Shown here one piece after another: positions 7,099-14,953 of a stretch of DNA of 23,736 bases (the first letter of the stretch is position 1; every line of letters begins with the position of its first letter). The DNA comes from an uncultured Christensenella sp. GTDB taxonomy: Bacteria > Bacillota > Clostridia > Christensenellales > Pumilibacteraceae. The notes beneath the pieces are model-generated. The model was not told the origin of the DNA. It saw nothing but the letters and a program-made list of their open reading frames with translations, and did not search any database. The stretch spans positions 1 to 23,736 of the forward strand of contig CAJTNI010000027.1 in NCBI GenBank assembly GCA_910577945.1, read 5' to 3'. Made by a program: the position numbers and the translations under genes.

Positions 7099-8430
7099 TT
7101 GAAGCGCATTCTTATATCGGATAAATTTACGTTCGGCAAATTGATAAGGTATGCCGTGCCGTCCGTGATAATGCTTATATTCACCTCGCTGTACGGCGTG
7201 GTGGACGGGCTGTTCGTGTCCAACGTGGCGGGCGACGCGGCGTTTACCGCCGTCAACCTGTTTTTGCCCGTGTTCTACCTATTGGGCGCGCTGGGCATGC
7301 TCTTGGGCAGCGGCGGCGCGGCGCTTATCGCCAAGCTGCTCGGCGAAAAGCGCGACGGCGACGCGCGCGGCTTTTTTGCCGGGCTTACCGTACTGACGGT
7401 CGCCGCGGCGGGAATTTTGACGGCGCTGACCGTCGCGTTCATGCCGAATATAGCGAAGGCGCTCGGCGCGGAGGGCGAGGTTTACGCGCATTGCGTGCGA
7501 TACGGCAGGATTATGCTCGCGGGGCTGACGCCGTTCATGCTGCAATTCTTTTTTCAATATCTTTTCGCCGTGGCGGAACGCCCCAAGTTCGGGCTGGTCA
7601 TTACGCTGTGCGCAGGCGCGACAAACATGCTCGGCGATTTCCTGCTTATTTACGTTGCGAAAACGGGTGTGACGGGCGCGGCGATTGCCACCGTCGTCGG
7701 CGAATGCGTGGGCGGGGTCGTGCCGCTCGTATATTTCTTTTTCCGCAACGGCAACCGCCTGTATTACGCGAAGCCGCGGTTCGAGCCGCGCACAATCGGC
7801 AAGGCGTGCATGAACGGCGCGTCCGAGCTGCTGACGGGCGTATCCACTTCCGTTGTAAACATGCTGTACAATTTCCAGCTGCTCAAATACATAGGCAACG
7901 ACGGCGTGGTCGCGTTCGGCATAATAATGTACGTTTCGTTTATTTTCGTCGGGTGCTATCTCGGGTTCTCGGTGGGCACTGCGCCCATAATAGGATACAA
8001 CTACGGCGCGCAAAACTCCGACGAGCTCAAAAGCGTTTTCAAAAAAAGTCTGATTTTCATAGGCGCGACTGCGGGCGTGCTCACGGCGGCGGCGATGGCG
8101 CTGGCAAAGCCGCTCGCCATGATTTTCGTCAGCTACGACGAAAAGCTTTTGGAGCTGACCGTGCGCGCCATTCGCATATTCTCGATATCGTTCCTGATAA
8201 GCGGGTTCAACATTTACGCGTCGGCGTTTTTCACCGCGCTCAACAACGGCGTAGTGTCGGCGGCGATATCGGTGTCGCGCACGCTCGTTTTCCAAGTGGG
8301 CGCGGTGCTGCTCATTCCGCTGGCGTTCGGGCTCGACGGCATTTGGAGCGCGACGGTCGTCGCCGAGGCGCTCACTCTGATAATATCCGTAGTAATGATT
8401 GTCGCGTTCCGTCGGCGATACGATTACTAG
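7099..8430 (+). CDS. MATE family efflux transporter (second copy)
   Basis: A 443-residue polytopic membrane protein of the MATE superfamily with about 12 hydrophobic helices in two halves. The first half carries YGVVDGLFVSNVAG (about 34-47), the position of the family's conserved first-helix motif. The start is a TTG at 7099, preceded by GAGAGG at 7087-7092, and no better ATG fits the N-terminus. It is a different subtype from the copy at 3488-4990: shorter, without the proline-rich tail, and with a different loop pattern. It is expressed from its own consensus promoter through a leader with a terminator-like hairpin, so regulated expression, for example by a toxic substrate, is likely. The substrate is unknown. 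Confidence 0.92.
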   Translation: MKRILISDKFTFGKLIRYAVPSVIMLIFTSLYGVVDGLFVSNVAGDAAFTAVNLFLPVFYLLGALGMLLGSGGAALIAKLLGEKRDGDARGFFAGLTVLTVAAAGILTALTVAFMPNIAKALGAEGEVYAHCVRYGRIMLAGLTPFMLQFFFQYLFAVAERPKFGLVITLCAGATNMLGDFLLIYVAKTGVTGAAIATVVGECVGGVVPLVYFFFRNGNRLYYAKPRFEPRTIGKACMNGASELLTGVSTSVVNMLYNFQLLKYIGNDGVVAFGIIMYVSFIFVGCYLGFSVGTAPIIGYNYGAQNSDELKSVFKKSLIFIGATAGVLTAAAMALAKPLAMIFVSYDEKLLELTVRAIRIFSISFLISGFNIYASAFFTALNNGVVSAAISVSRTLVFQVGAVLLIPLAFGLDGIWSATVVAEALTLIISVVMIVAFRRRYDY

Positions 8431-8486
8431 CCGCATGTGGGCTTTGGCGCTGGTTTTGCCATGCACACGAATATGTAAGCCCAAAT

Positions 8487-8602
8487 ATGTCATTTCGAGC
8501 GCAACGGTCACAGACCGCGCAGTCGAGAAATCTTTCTTTTCCGTATAGAGAAGATTTCTCCACTTCGCGCCTCGTACCTCGGCGCTGCGGTCGAAATGAC
8601 AT
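8487..8602. mobile_element. MITE/REP-like inverted-repeat element
   Basis: The 116-bp element is bounded by perfect 12-bp inverted ends ATGTCATTTCGA (8487-8498) and TCGAAATGACAT (8591-8602). Inside is a second perfect 10-bp stem GAGAAATCTT (8525-8534) / AAGATTTCTC (8551-8560), so the whole element can fold into a long hairpin. It encodes nothing. Elements with TGTCATTTCGA ends are, to my recollection, dispersed in many bacterial genomes. It sits just after the MATE stop and could also end its transcript. Confidence 0.65.
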
Positions 8603-8670
8603 CTAACTAGCGAACCCTCTTGTCGCGCAGCCTTTGGCTGCTTTCTCCGCTCCGCGCCTCGTTCCTCGCT

Positions 8671-8790
8671 CGCGAAAGACCAAAGGCAATATTCATACTC
8701 ACTGTTGATGCATTACATAATACTACGCGCCGCGAAAGACCAAAGACAATATTCATATTCACTGTTGTTGTCGTACATAATACTACGCGC
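8671..8790. repeat. Tandem duplication of a 60-bp unit
   Basis: Units 8671-8730 and 8731-8790 are the same length and differ at six positions (three of them adjacent). Each starts CGCGAAAGACCAAAG and ends ACATAATACTACGCGC. The block is flanked by pieces of the neighbouring inverted repeat and by the 14-bp direct repeat noted for this region. No coding potential is seen. Confidence 0.85.
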
Positions 8791-8861
8791 GCCGTCGAAA
8801 TGACATCACATTATCAAGCCCACGTTTCGCGCAGCCTTTGACTACTGTTTCAGTCGGTTTT

Positions 8862-8891
8862 TTGCAACAGTATTTTCCCCGCGCATAAATT
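8862..8891 (+). promoter_or_regulatory. Possible promoter of the small YjzC-like gene
   Basis: TTGCAA (8862-8867), 18 bp, TAAATT (8886-8891). Both hexamers are imperfect and the spacing is at the long end. It is the best candidate between the repeat region and the gene at 8929. Confidence 0.35.
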
Positions 8892-8928
8892 ATCGAAAAT
8901 TCGACAAAATAATTATGAGGAGGGAGAA

Positions 8929-9081
8929 ATGGAAAAGTTGACATCGGGCAAGATAGCCCCCAAGACCGGCGAGTACAATATAATCTCCAAAGGTCGCAGA
9001 GTGGGCACTGTTCGCGTCAAGAAGGGCAACAGAATGCCCCCGACGCGTCATACGGGCAGCCACTTCGAAATCGAAGGCTAA
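8929..9081 (+). CDS. Small YjzC-like protein
   Basis: A 50-residue basic protein with a very strong Shine-Dalgarno (GAGGAGGG at 8917-8924, 4 nt before the ATG). Residues KIAPKTGEYNI, GRRVGTVRVKKG and the C-terminal GSHFEIE resemble the short YjzC family of Firmicutes, whose function is unknown; the GxxAPxxGxY start and the glycine/proline spacing are the basis. It has no signal peptide, membrane segment or cysteines. The strong ribosome site and a good terminator directly after it indicate a monocistronic gene, possibly well expressed. The family name is from memory and could be wrong; that it is a real gene is more certain. Confidence 0.75.
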   Translation: MEKLTSGKIAPKTGEYNIISKGRRVGTVRVKKGNRMPPTRHTGSHFEIEG

Positions 9082-9090
9082 CCCACTCCG

Positions 9091-9131
9091 AAAAAAACGC
9101 ACCCGCACTTCATATGCGAGAGCGTTTTTTT
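9091..9131. terminator. Bidirectional rho-independent terminator
   Basis: AAAAAAACGC (9091-9100) pairs with GCGTTTTTTT (9122-9131), with an inner CGCA/TGCG stem (9104-9107 with 9115-9118). The A and T runs on the two sides make it work in both directions. It serves the YjzC-like gene on the plus strand and the lipoprotein gene ending at 9152 on the minus strand. Confidence 0.85.
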
Positions 9132-9151
9132 GTTGCCCGTTTAAGTCAACG

Positions 9152-10549
9152 CTACGCCGATTTTTTCAACGCGAGCGTTACGCCATCGTACAGATACAAG
9201 GTCAAGTCGTCGCCGTCGAGCTTGCCCTTAGTCACGCTGTCGCCTATCGTAAACACTATGAGACTGCCGCCCGTCTCCCACACGCCGCGCGGGGAGTCCT
9301 CGTCGTATATTCTCATATAAAACGTGCCGTCGGCGTAAATCACCGTTTTGAACGTATCCTCGGACAAAAGCACGTCGTGGTACGTATCGCCTATAAAATA
9401 GCTCTCGCCCTCGTCTTGCAGCGAATGGAATTTATACGTGCCGACCGCGCTCATATCGTCGGGGGTTTCGGTATCGCCGCCGTTCGGCGTGTCGGGCGTT
9501 TTAACCTCCTCGGCAATAGCTACGGTTAAAAAGTCGGTATCCACGCGCTCGCCGCGAAATTCCGTACCGCTTGCGCCGCGCGCGCCCGCTTCGCCGTTAT
9601 CGGGGAACAAGCCGATGAAATTGCCCTCGCCGCCTTCACCGCCGTCGCCGCCGCGTCCCGCGACGCAATGCAGCTTTGCGGACGACATGCACACGTACGA
9701 CCTTTCGACCTCCAAGCCGCAGCCGCCCGTACCGCCGTTGCCGCCGTCGCCGCCCTTGGAATTGTACCAATCGGGAAGCCCGCCGTCGCCGCCTGCTCCG
9801 CCGAACCCGCCGCGAAACGTTATATCGCTTTCGCCCTCGAACACCACGTAATTGAATTTGCCGCCCGTCTTGCCCGTGCCGCCGTCGCCGCCTTTGCCGC
9901 CTACTCCGGCAAGCCCCGCGCCCTTCTCGCCGCGCGCGCCATCTTCGCCCGTTCTGCCGTAAAACGACGAACCGACCGAGCCGCACGAGCGTATTATAAC
10001 GCATTCCTCGGGGCGCGGCACGCTGCCGCTCTCCACGAATATCATATCGCAGTTGACGTCGTACAGCTCGATTAAAAGCGGCTTGTTGCGGTTTTCTATA
10101 ATAATATCGCCCGACACGCTAGTGCCGTCGCCGACGATTACCGCCTTTTCCACTGCGAGCGGAACGAACACGTCGCCGTTGCCCGTCACTTCGTAACGCT
10201 TGTAGTTTGCGCCGCCCTCGACGATTGCGGTATGCTCGATGACCGCGGGCTCGGACTGCGCCGTCACCTTGCCGTTCTTCTCGCAAATCGCCGTAACCGT
10301 GATTTTGCCGCCGTCGCCGTAGTTGGAAATCCTAAACGCTGTCTCCGCGGTGGTAATCGTCTTGTCGCCGCTCGTTATTACGTACTTGTTCGCGCCGTCC
10401 ACGCTCTCCCAGCTGTAAATATTCCCTACCGCCGTCGGCACGGGCGCGTCGAGCGACCCGTCGCCCAACGCCGAACAGCCCGTCGCAAAGACGGGCGCAA
10501 GCAGCACGGTCGCCGCAACGGCGCATATTCCCATTCGCTTTTTTATCAT
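9152..10549 (-). CDS. Glycine-rich surface lipoprotein
   Basis: A 465-residue predicted lipoprotein. The N-terminus MIKKRMGICAVAATVLLAPVF is a signal peptide ending in a slightly unusual lipobox ATGC with the lipidated cysteine at residue 25. Residues 36-106 look like a fibronectin-III-like beta domain. Residues 198-331 are glycine-rich, with GGxGGxGG runs (217-230, 247-257, 266-277, 298-309) interrupted by short beta-strand-like segments. After a Pro/Thr/Asp linker (about 350-366), residues 368-465 form a second beta domain resembling lipocalin-like modules (TYKFHS start, YADGTFYMRI, LTLYLYDG). GGAGAG precedes the ATG by 4 nt. It is cell-surface anchored; the function is unknown and may be structural or adhesive. 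A sigma-A promoter lies about 150 bp upstream. Confidence 0.85.
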   Translation of the reverse strand: MIKKRMGICAVAATVLLAPVFATGCSALGDGSLDAPVPTAVGNIYSWESVDGANKYVITSGDKTITTAETAFRISNYGDGGKITVTAICEKNGKVTAQSEPAVIEHTAIVEGGANYKRYEVTGNGDVFVPLAVEKAVIVGDGTSVSGDIIIENRNKPLLIELYDVNCDMIFVESGSVPRPEECVIIRSCGSVGSSFYGRTGEDGARGEKGAGLAGVGGKGGDGGTGKTGGKFNYVVFEGESDITFRGGFGGAGGDGGLPDWYNSKGGDGGNGGTGGCGLEVERSYVCMSSAKLHCVAGRGGDGGEGGEGNFIGLFPDNGEAGARGASGTEFRGERVDTDFLTVAIAEEVKTPDTPNGGDTETPDDMSAVGTYKFHSLQDEGESYFIGDTYHDVLLSEDTFKTVIYADGTFYMRIYDEDSPRGVWETGGSLIVFTIGDSVTKGKLDGDDLTLYLYDGVTLALKKSA

Positions 10550-10697
10550 CGCACTCTCCGTTTACTGTTGACGCGGCTCAGCTATCGACAAACCTAAAAA
10601 TGCCTTCGCCGCCCGCGCTGCCGCATGACTGCCGTCGCGTGCGGAGCGTCGTATACGTCAACGCCTCCGCGCCGCCGAAACCTCGCCGCGCGTCGAT

Positions 10698-10726
10698 ATT
10701 CTATCACAAAAAAACGGCGTTGTCAA
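10698..10726 (-). promoter_or_regulatory. Sigma-A promoter of the glycine-rich lipoprotein gene
   Basis: On the minus strand TTGACA (10721-10726), 17 bp, TAGAAT (10698-10703). Transcription would start near 10691, leaving a GC-rich leader of about 140 nt. The promoter is interleaved with the terminator of the preceding nuclease gene: its -35 lies in the terminator loop. Confidence 0.75.
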
Positions 10727-10745
10727 TATTTACGACTGCGCCGTT
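10708..10745 (-). terminator. Terminator of the TetR-ABC-FtsX-nuclease operon
   Basis: Read on the minus strand, AACGGCG (10739-10745) pairs with CGCCGTT (10713-10719) across a 19-nt loop and runs into a T tract (the A run at 10708-10714 on the plus strand). It lies about 40 bp after the nuclease stop codon. Confidence 0.65.
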
Positions 10746-10782
10746 AACTTTTGTTAATAAAATAAACTGCCGATAACTCCGA

Positions 10783-12285
10783 TTACTCCGCCGCCTCGCA
10801 CACGCGTTCGAGCTCGCGCAGCACCTTTACGAGCGCGAGCGTGTCCAGCTCGCAGTACTTCAAAAGACTTTCCCGAGCGCGAGCGCGTTCGTCCGCCGCC
10901 ATGAATTTCATTTGCGGAAAAACGGTCATCGCCTCCGTGCCGTTGTGAACGCCGTCGAGCGAGCGATAGTCGAGCGCGGGGTCGTCGGGGAACAGCGCGG
11001 GCAGCACGCTCTTTACGGAAAACGACCCGCCCATGGCGCGCGTATAGTAATATCCTTTTCTGAACGGCACAATCAAATCGACGATATTATCGCGTATATC
11101 TAAAAGGTGTTCCGCGAGGTCGGGGAAAATATCCGCAAGCTCCTTTATACGCGCGCACTCGAATTCCTTGTTGTAAGCCACGACGCATACGCCCGTCGGG
11201 ATATCCGCGCACAGGCTTTCGGCAAGCGCGCGGCGCGGGTCGGTCTCGGGCTCGCCCAAGAATTCGCGATGCATAACCTCGCCGCCGCGCTTTTCCGCGT
11301 AGTGCAGCGAGTATTGGAACGGCACTTGCGCGTACGGCTTTGTGCCCGCGTACTCGGGCACTGCGAGCTGCACCGTCTCGAAATCCAAAAAGTATATCGG
11401 GTACGACAGCGTTTTCAAAAACCCGCGAATGCCCGCGACGTCTATGTGCGGCGGCAAAGCCTCAGTCGCGTGCATTATTTGCGTGCGCTGAATATCGCTC
11501 AGCTTGACGCCGCTTGCGATGATATCGGCAAACGAAACCGCGCCGCCGCGGTACAGCTCCAATTTTTTGGCGAGCGACGCTCTGTACAAGTCGAATACCG
11601 ACGGCTGCGGCAGCCCGCGCGTGCAATACCCCCAAAACGCGCACGCGTACGGCGAAAAGCACGACTGCGAAATATCGACGCGCGGCTCGTCCGCGCAGGC
11701 GAGCAGCTTTTCGCCCGCCGCCAAGTTCTTTTCTACCGCCGCGTACTCGTCCGCCACCGTTTCCGCCACGTCGTTTATGCAAAACAACTTGTTCACGTCG
11801 AGCGCGCCGTCGTACTCGTACATATTGTTTATATTCACAACGTACGTGCCGACTACGCGTATTCCGCACTTTTGCAGCACGTATTTTTGATACGCCAAAT
11901 CGGCGAGATACACGCCCTTGACGTGCGTAGAGCTTTTTACCTCGTATATGGCGTATCCGTCGTTTTCCCTGTGCAAAATATCGACGGCGCAGTACAAGCC
12001 GCCGTACGAAAACGCCGCCTCGCAAATATTCGTCGCGCCGCGCTCGATAAGCGCCGCCGTGCGCTTTATCATTGCGCCGAGGTCGAGCGACCCGTCGGGC
12101 AATTCGACCGTCGCGTCCTCGTACGCGCCCAACAAGCCCTTTGCAAGCTCGCCCACGCTCCTGCCCGTAGCGAACCGCTGTTCGGCGCTCTCGTCCTCCG
12201 CGCGCTCGCTCGGCTTGTATTTATCCAGCCACGCCATTTTGGGGCATTGCCACAGCGCGCAGTATTTGGATTTGCTGAAATTCAT
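10783..12285 (-). CDS. DUF2779-type nuclease: Cas4-like PD-(D/E)xK part plus DEDD exonuclease-like part
   Basis: A 500-residue soluble protein with two nuclease-like parts. The N-terminal part has the PD-(D/E)xK pattern: E89, D102 in AVDIL, and E115/K117 in YEVKSS. Cysteines at 14 (or 9) and at 209, 215 and 221 are placed like those of the Fe-S cluster of Cas4-family nucleases. The C-terminal part has FLDFET (D301, E303), a middle AYNKEFE motif and a late YCELDTLALV motif, like a DEDD/RNase-H-fold 3'-5' exonuclease. This matches the architecture I know as DUF2779. It follows the permease gene by 27 bp with its own TGAGGAA ribosome site, so it is probably in the same transcript, although its chemistry is unrelated to transport. 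The biological role is unknown; nucleic-acid processing or repair is likely. Confidence 0.85.
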   Translation of the reverse strand: MNFSKSKYCALWQCPKMAWLDKYKPSERAEDESAEQRFATGRSVGELAKGLLGAYEDATVELPDGSLDLGAMIKRTAALIERGATNICEAAFSYGGLYCAVDILHRENDGYAIYEVKSSTHVKGVYLADLAYQKYVLQKCGIRVVGTYVVNINNMYEYDGALDVNKLFCINDVAETVADEYAAVEKNLAAGEKLLACADEPRVDISQSCFSPYACAFWGYCTRGLPQPSVFDLYRASLAKKLELYRGGAVSFADIIASGVKLSDIQRTQIMHATEALPPHIDVAGIRGFLKTLSYPIYFLDFETVQLAVPEYAGTKPYAQVPFQYSLHYAEKRGGEVMHREFLGEPETDPRRALAESLCADIPTGVCVVAYNKEFECARIKELADIFPDLAEHLLDIRDNIVDLIVPFRKGYYYTRAMGGSFSVKSVLPALFPDDPALDYRSLDGVHNGTEAMTVFPQMKFMAADERARARESLLKYCELDTLALVKVLRELERVCEAAE

Positions 12286-12312
12286 TCGTATTTCCTCAGA
12301 TAGTCGGACAGG

Positions 12313-14898
12313 CTATTCCACGCTTTTGAGCGCCTCGACCATAGATATTCTTTTGAGCCGCGTATTGAGCAGCATCGTCGCAATAAGCGAAAACGCAAAC
12401 GTAAGTATTATGCACCCGACGGCTACGTACCAAGAGAAAAAGCCCGTTATAAACACGTTGAACGAGGTGGTGAGCTTGACGAGCCACACCAACAGCCCAT
12501 ACCCGAGCGGCAAGCCCAGCGCGCAGCCCAAGCCCGTTATAACCATGTTTTCCACGATAAGCATGTTTGCCGTTTCGCGCGGCTTGTACCCGAGCACCAT
12601 AAGCGTGGCAATCTCGCGCGTGCGCTCTTTCAGGTTGGTCGCGGTGATATTGTAAATGACCGCCACGGCGAGCACCGCCGCGCCGACGACGAACAAAATA
12701 ACGGCGTAGTCGAGCAGCGACATTTGCTTTTTCAGCACGGCGTACGAATCGGCGAACGACTTGACGTCGCGCACCGCCTCGTAGCTTTTGAGCTCGGCGA
12801 CGGCGGAGTCGAGCGCGACGCCGTCCTTGACGCTCGCGTACAGCGTGTCGGCGTACAGCCCCACGCCGCACGTGCGGAACGTTTCGTACGAGGTATACGC
12901 TTTGAGCTCGAAATACTCGTAGATAACGTGCGTGACCACCGCCTCGAACTCCACCGCGCGGTTGTCGAGCGAATACCCGCTCACCTTGACCGTATCGCCC
13001 ACGCCCGCGCCCAGCTTGTCGGCGAGCGTCGTGGGAATGGCGAAGGTGTCATCCTCCAAAACGAGTCGCTCGTCGCCGTTTATGTCGGTAAACAGCCGCA
13101 CGCAGTCGCCGTCGGCATACTTGTATTTTTGCGCGTCCGCCGCCGTAGGCAGCGCCATGACCGTCATGTCGGCGAGCTTGCCGTCGAACTCGAACCGCCC
13201 CGAAAAATCGGGCACGAACGTCAATCCGCCGATATAATCCGCGCCGTGATAGTCCGAAATCTCGTCGAAATCGAAATCGTCGAGCGGCACGGCGACGTCG
13301 GCGATGACCGTCAAATCGTACCCCGCCGCCGCGTCGTAGCGCTTAAACGAAAAATCCATGTTGTCCTTTAATCCGATTAGCCCGATTAAAAGCGCGAGAC
13401 AGCCGACGATACCCACCGACGACAGCAGCATGCGCAGCTTGTGCAAAAACATGTTGCGCAAATTCATTTTCGCGCCGAACCCCAGCCGCTTCCACAGCCA
13501 CGTCCACCGCTCGGCGAGTATGCGCCGTGTCTTTTTGGGCGGCTTGGGTCGCATGGCTTGCGCGGGCTTGACTTTGAGCGTATGGTGACAGGACACGAAC
13601 GCCGCCAGCGACGCGAGCGCCGCCGCCACCAGCACGCCGAGCACCAAAAACAGCACGCTTATGTGCTGACCCGTCGGCGGCATGCAAAACTGCCGCGCGT
13701 ACAGCATGTTTATAAGATACGGTATCAAAAGTATGCCCACCGTGCCGCCCGCCGTGCCGCCTATCAAGCACGCGAACAGCGCGTAGAATATGTACGAAAA
13801 ATACACGCTGCCCTTGCCAACGCCGAGCGCCTGTATTACGCCTATCTGCATGCGCTGGTTGTCGACCGTCTTGGACAGCGATATCACCGTGATAACCGCC
13901 GCCACCGCAAAGAACATAAACGGCAGTATCGCCGCCAGCGACGCAATCGTGTCGTTTATGCTGTCGAACGCCGCCACGGACGGGAAGCTGTCGCGGTCCA
14001 GACTGTACATGTACAAGCCCGCGGGGTTGGCGGGGTTTTTGAACATTTCGGTTATTTCGTCCGCCGACGAGAGCGAGAACCTGCCGAACAGCTCTTCCTT
14101 GTCCTCGATATCGCCGATAACCTTTACGCCCGTGAACACGTCAATGCCGTGCTCTTTGAGCGCGCCGTAAGACAGCAGCGGCACGTCGATTGTAACGCCG
14201 CCCGCTTCAATCGGCGTCACCACCGTCGCGTCGTCGGTATACGCCGATATAACGCCGTAACGCACGTACGCCGCGGCAAACGCGTCGGGCGCGGCGGCGG
14301 TGTTCATGGCGTTTACCTTGTAAATCACGTCGGGCGAATGATACACGCCGCACACGGTAAAGGTATAGCGCACGCTCTCGTACTCGGGAAAATACTGCGG
14401 CGTGTCGCCGCCCGTGCCCTGCGCGCCCATGACGAGCGTCATTTTTTTGAGCGCGGATATTTCGAAGGACAGCGCGTCGCCCACCTTTATTCCGCGCGCG
14501 TCCGCAAAAACCTCGTCGATTATGAGCGCGGTCTCGTCCGCCTCGGGCAGCCGTCCCGCGATAAGCGTCGGCTCGTCGATGCCGTCGGTAAGCGTATAAA
14601 TAACGGTGTCGTAGCGCATGCCGCCGAGCGTGACGCGCGTGTTGAAGGTGTCGTAGCCCGCCGCCGCTTTCACGCCGACCGCCGCGGCGATTTGCTCCAC
14701 CGCCGCCGAATTGACGTACATGTACTCGCCGCGCGCGTCCGCATAGCAGCTCGACTTGTAGTAATCGGACACCTGCTTGGTAACGCCGCGCGACCCCGCG
14801 GTAATGCCCGCAAAGAAAAAGCACCCGATAAAAATTACCGCCAATATCGAGATAAAGCTGCCTATGGTCTCGCGTATGTCGCGAAACGTTTTGAGCAT
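12313..14898 (-). CDS. ABC transporter permease with two FtsX-like domains
   Basis: An 861-residue membrane protein of the MacB/FtsX (DUF214) type. One N-terminal membrane helix is followed by a large extracytoplasmic domain of about 280 residues and a three-helix FtsX domain near residues 320-440. A second single helix near 485-505 leads to a second external domain and a last three-helix FtsX domain at the C-terminus. Two such halves in one chain allow a single permease to pair with the ATPase encoded just upstream. I start at the ATG at 14898 (MLKTFRDIRET). A TTG at 14925 would add nine residues, but GAGGTGA lies downstream of that TTG, 15 nt before the ATG, so the exact start is uncertain. 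Lipid, peptide or drug export, or cell-envelope mechanotransmission, are possible roles. Confidence 0.9.
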   Translation of the reverse strand: MLKTFRDIRETIGSFISILAVIFIGCFFFAGITAGSRGVTKQVSDYYKSSCYADARGEYMYVNSAAVEQIAAAVGVKAAAGYDTFNTRVTLGGMRYDTVIYTLTDGIDEPTLIAGRLPEADETALIIDEVFADARGIKVGDALSFEISALKKMTLVMGAQGTGGDTPQYFPEYESVRYTFTVCGVYHSPDVIYKVNAMNTAAAPDAFAAAYVRYGVISAYTDDATVVTPIEAGGVTIDVPLLSYGALKEHGIDVFTGVKVIGDIEDKEELFGRFSLSSADEITEMFKNPANPAGLYMYSLDRDSFPSVAAFDSINDTIASLAAILPFMFFAVAAVITVISLSKTVDNQRMQIGVIQALGVGKGSVYFSYIFYALFACLIGGTAGGTVGILLIPYLINMLYARQFCMPPTGQHISVLFLVLGVLVAAALASLAAFVSCHHTLKVKPAQAMRPKPPKKTRRILAERWTWLWKRLGFGAKMNLRNMFLHKLRMLLSSVGIVGCLALLIGLIGLKDNMDFSFKRYDAAAGYDLTVIADVAVPLDDFDFDEISDYHGADYIGGLTFVPDFSGRFEFDGKLADMTVMALPTAADAQKYKYADGDCVRLFTDINGDERLVLEDDTFAIPTTLADKLGAGVGDTVKVSGYSLDNRAVEFEAVVTHVIYEYFELKAYTSYETFRTCGVGLYADTLYASVKDGVALDSAVAELKSYEAVRDVKSFADSYAVLKKQMSLLDYAVILFVVGAAVLAVAVIYNITATNLKERTREIATLMVLGYKPRETANMLIVENMVITGLGCALGLPLGYGLLVWLVKLTTSFNVFITGFFSWYVAVGCIILTFAFSLIATMLLNTRLKRISMVEALKSVE

Positions 14899-14953
14899 TA
14901 TGTATTTAATGTCGTCACCTCGCAAACGGTCGTTCGCCGCGCACGCCGCACCG

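Larger units (their letters stand above)
8431..8928 (+). other. Gene-free stretch with mosaic repeats
   Basis: About 500 bp without a credible gene. It contains the 116-bp inverted repeat at 8487-8602, a third copy of that repeat's end (TCGAAATGACAT at 8795-8806), the 60-bp tandem duplication at 8671-8790, and a 14-bp direct repeat TCGCGCAGCCTTTG at 8623-8636 and 8827-8840 that brackets the tandem block. Open frames across it run through the repeats and lack ribosome sites. Confidence 0.7.

Noticed and set aside
8487..8602. CRISPR array in the repeat region
   Set aside because: There are only single inverted copies and one 60-bp tandem pair. No regularly spaced direct repeats with unique spacers and no cas genes are present.
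8620..8841. 73-codon open frame in the repeat region
   Set aside because: It runs straight through the 60-bp tandem units and repeat fragments, has no ribosome site, and its protein is repetitive low-complexity sequence.
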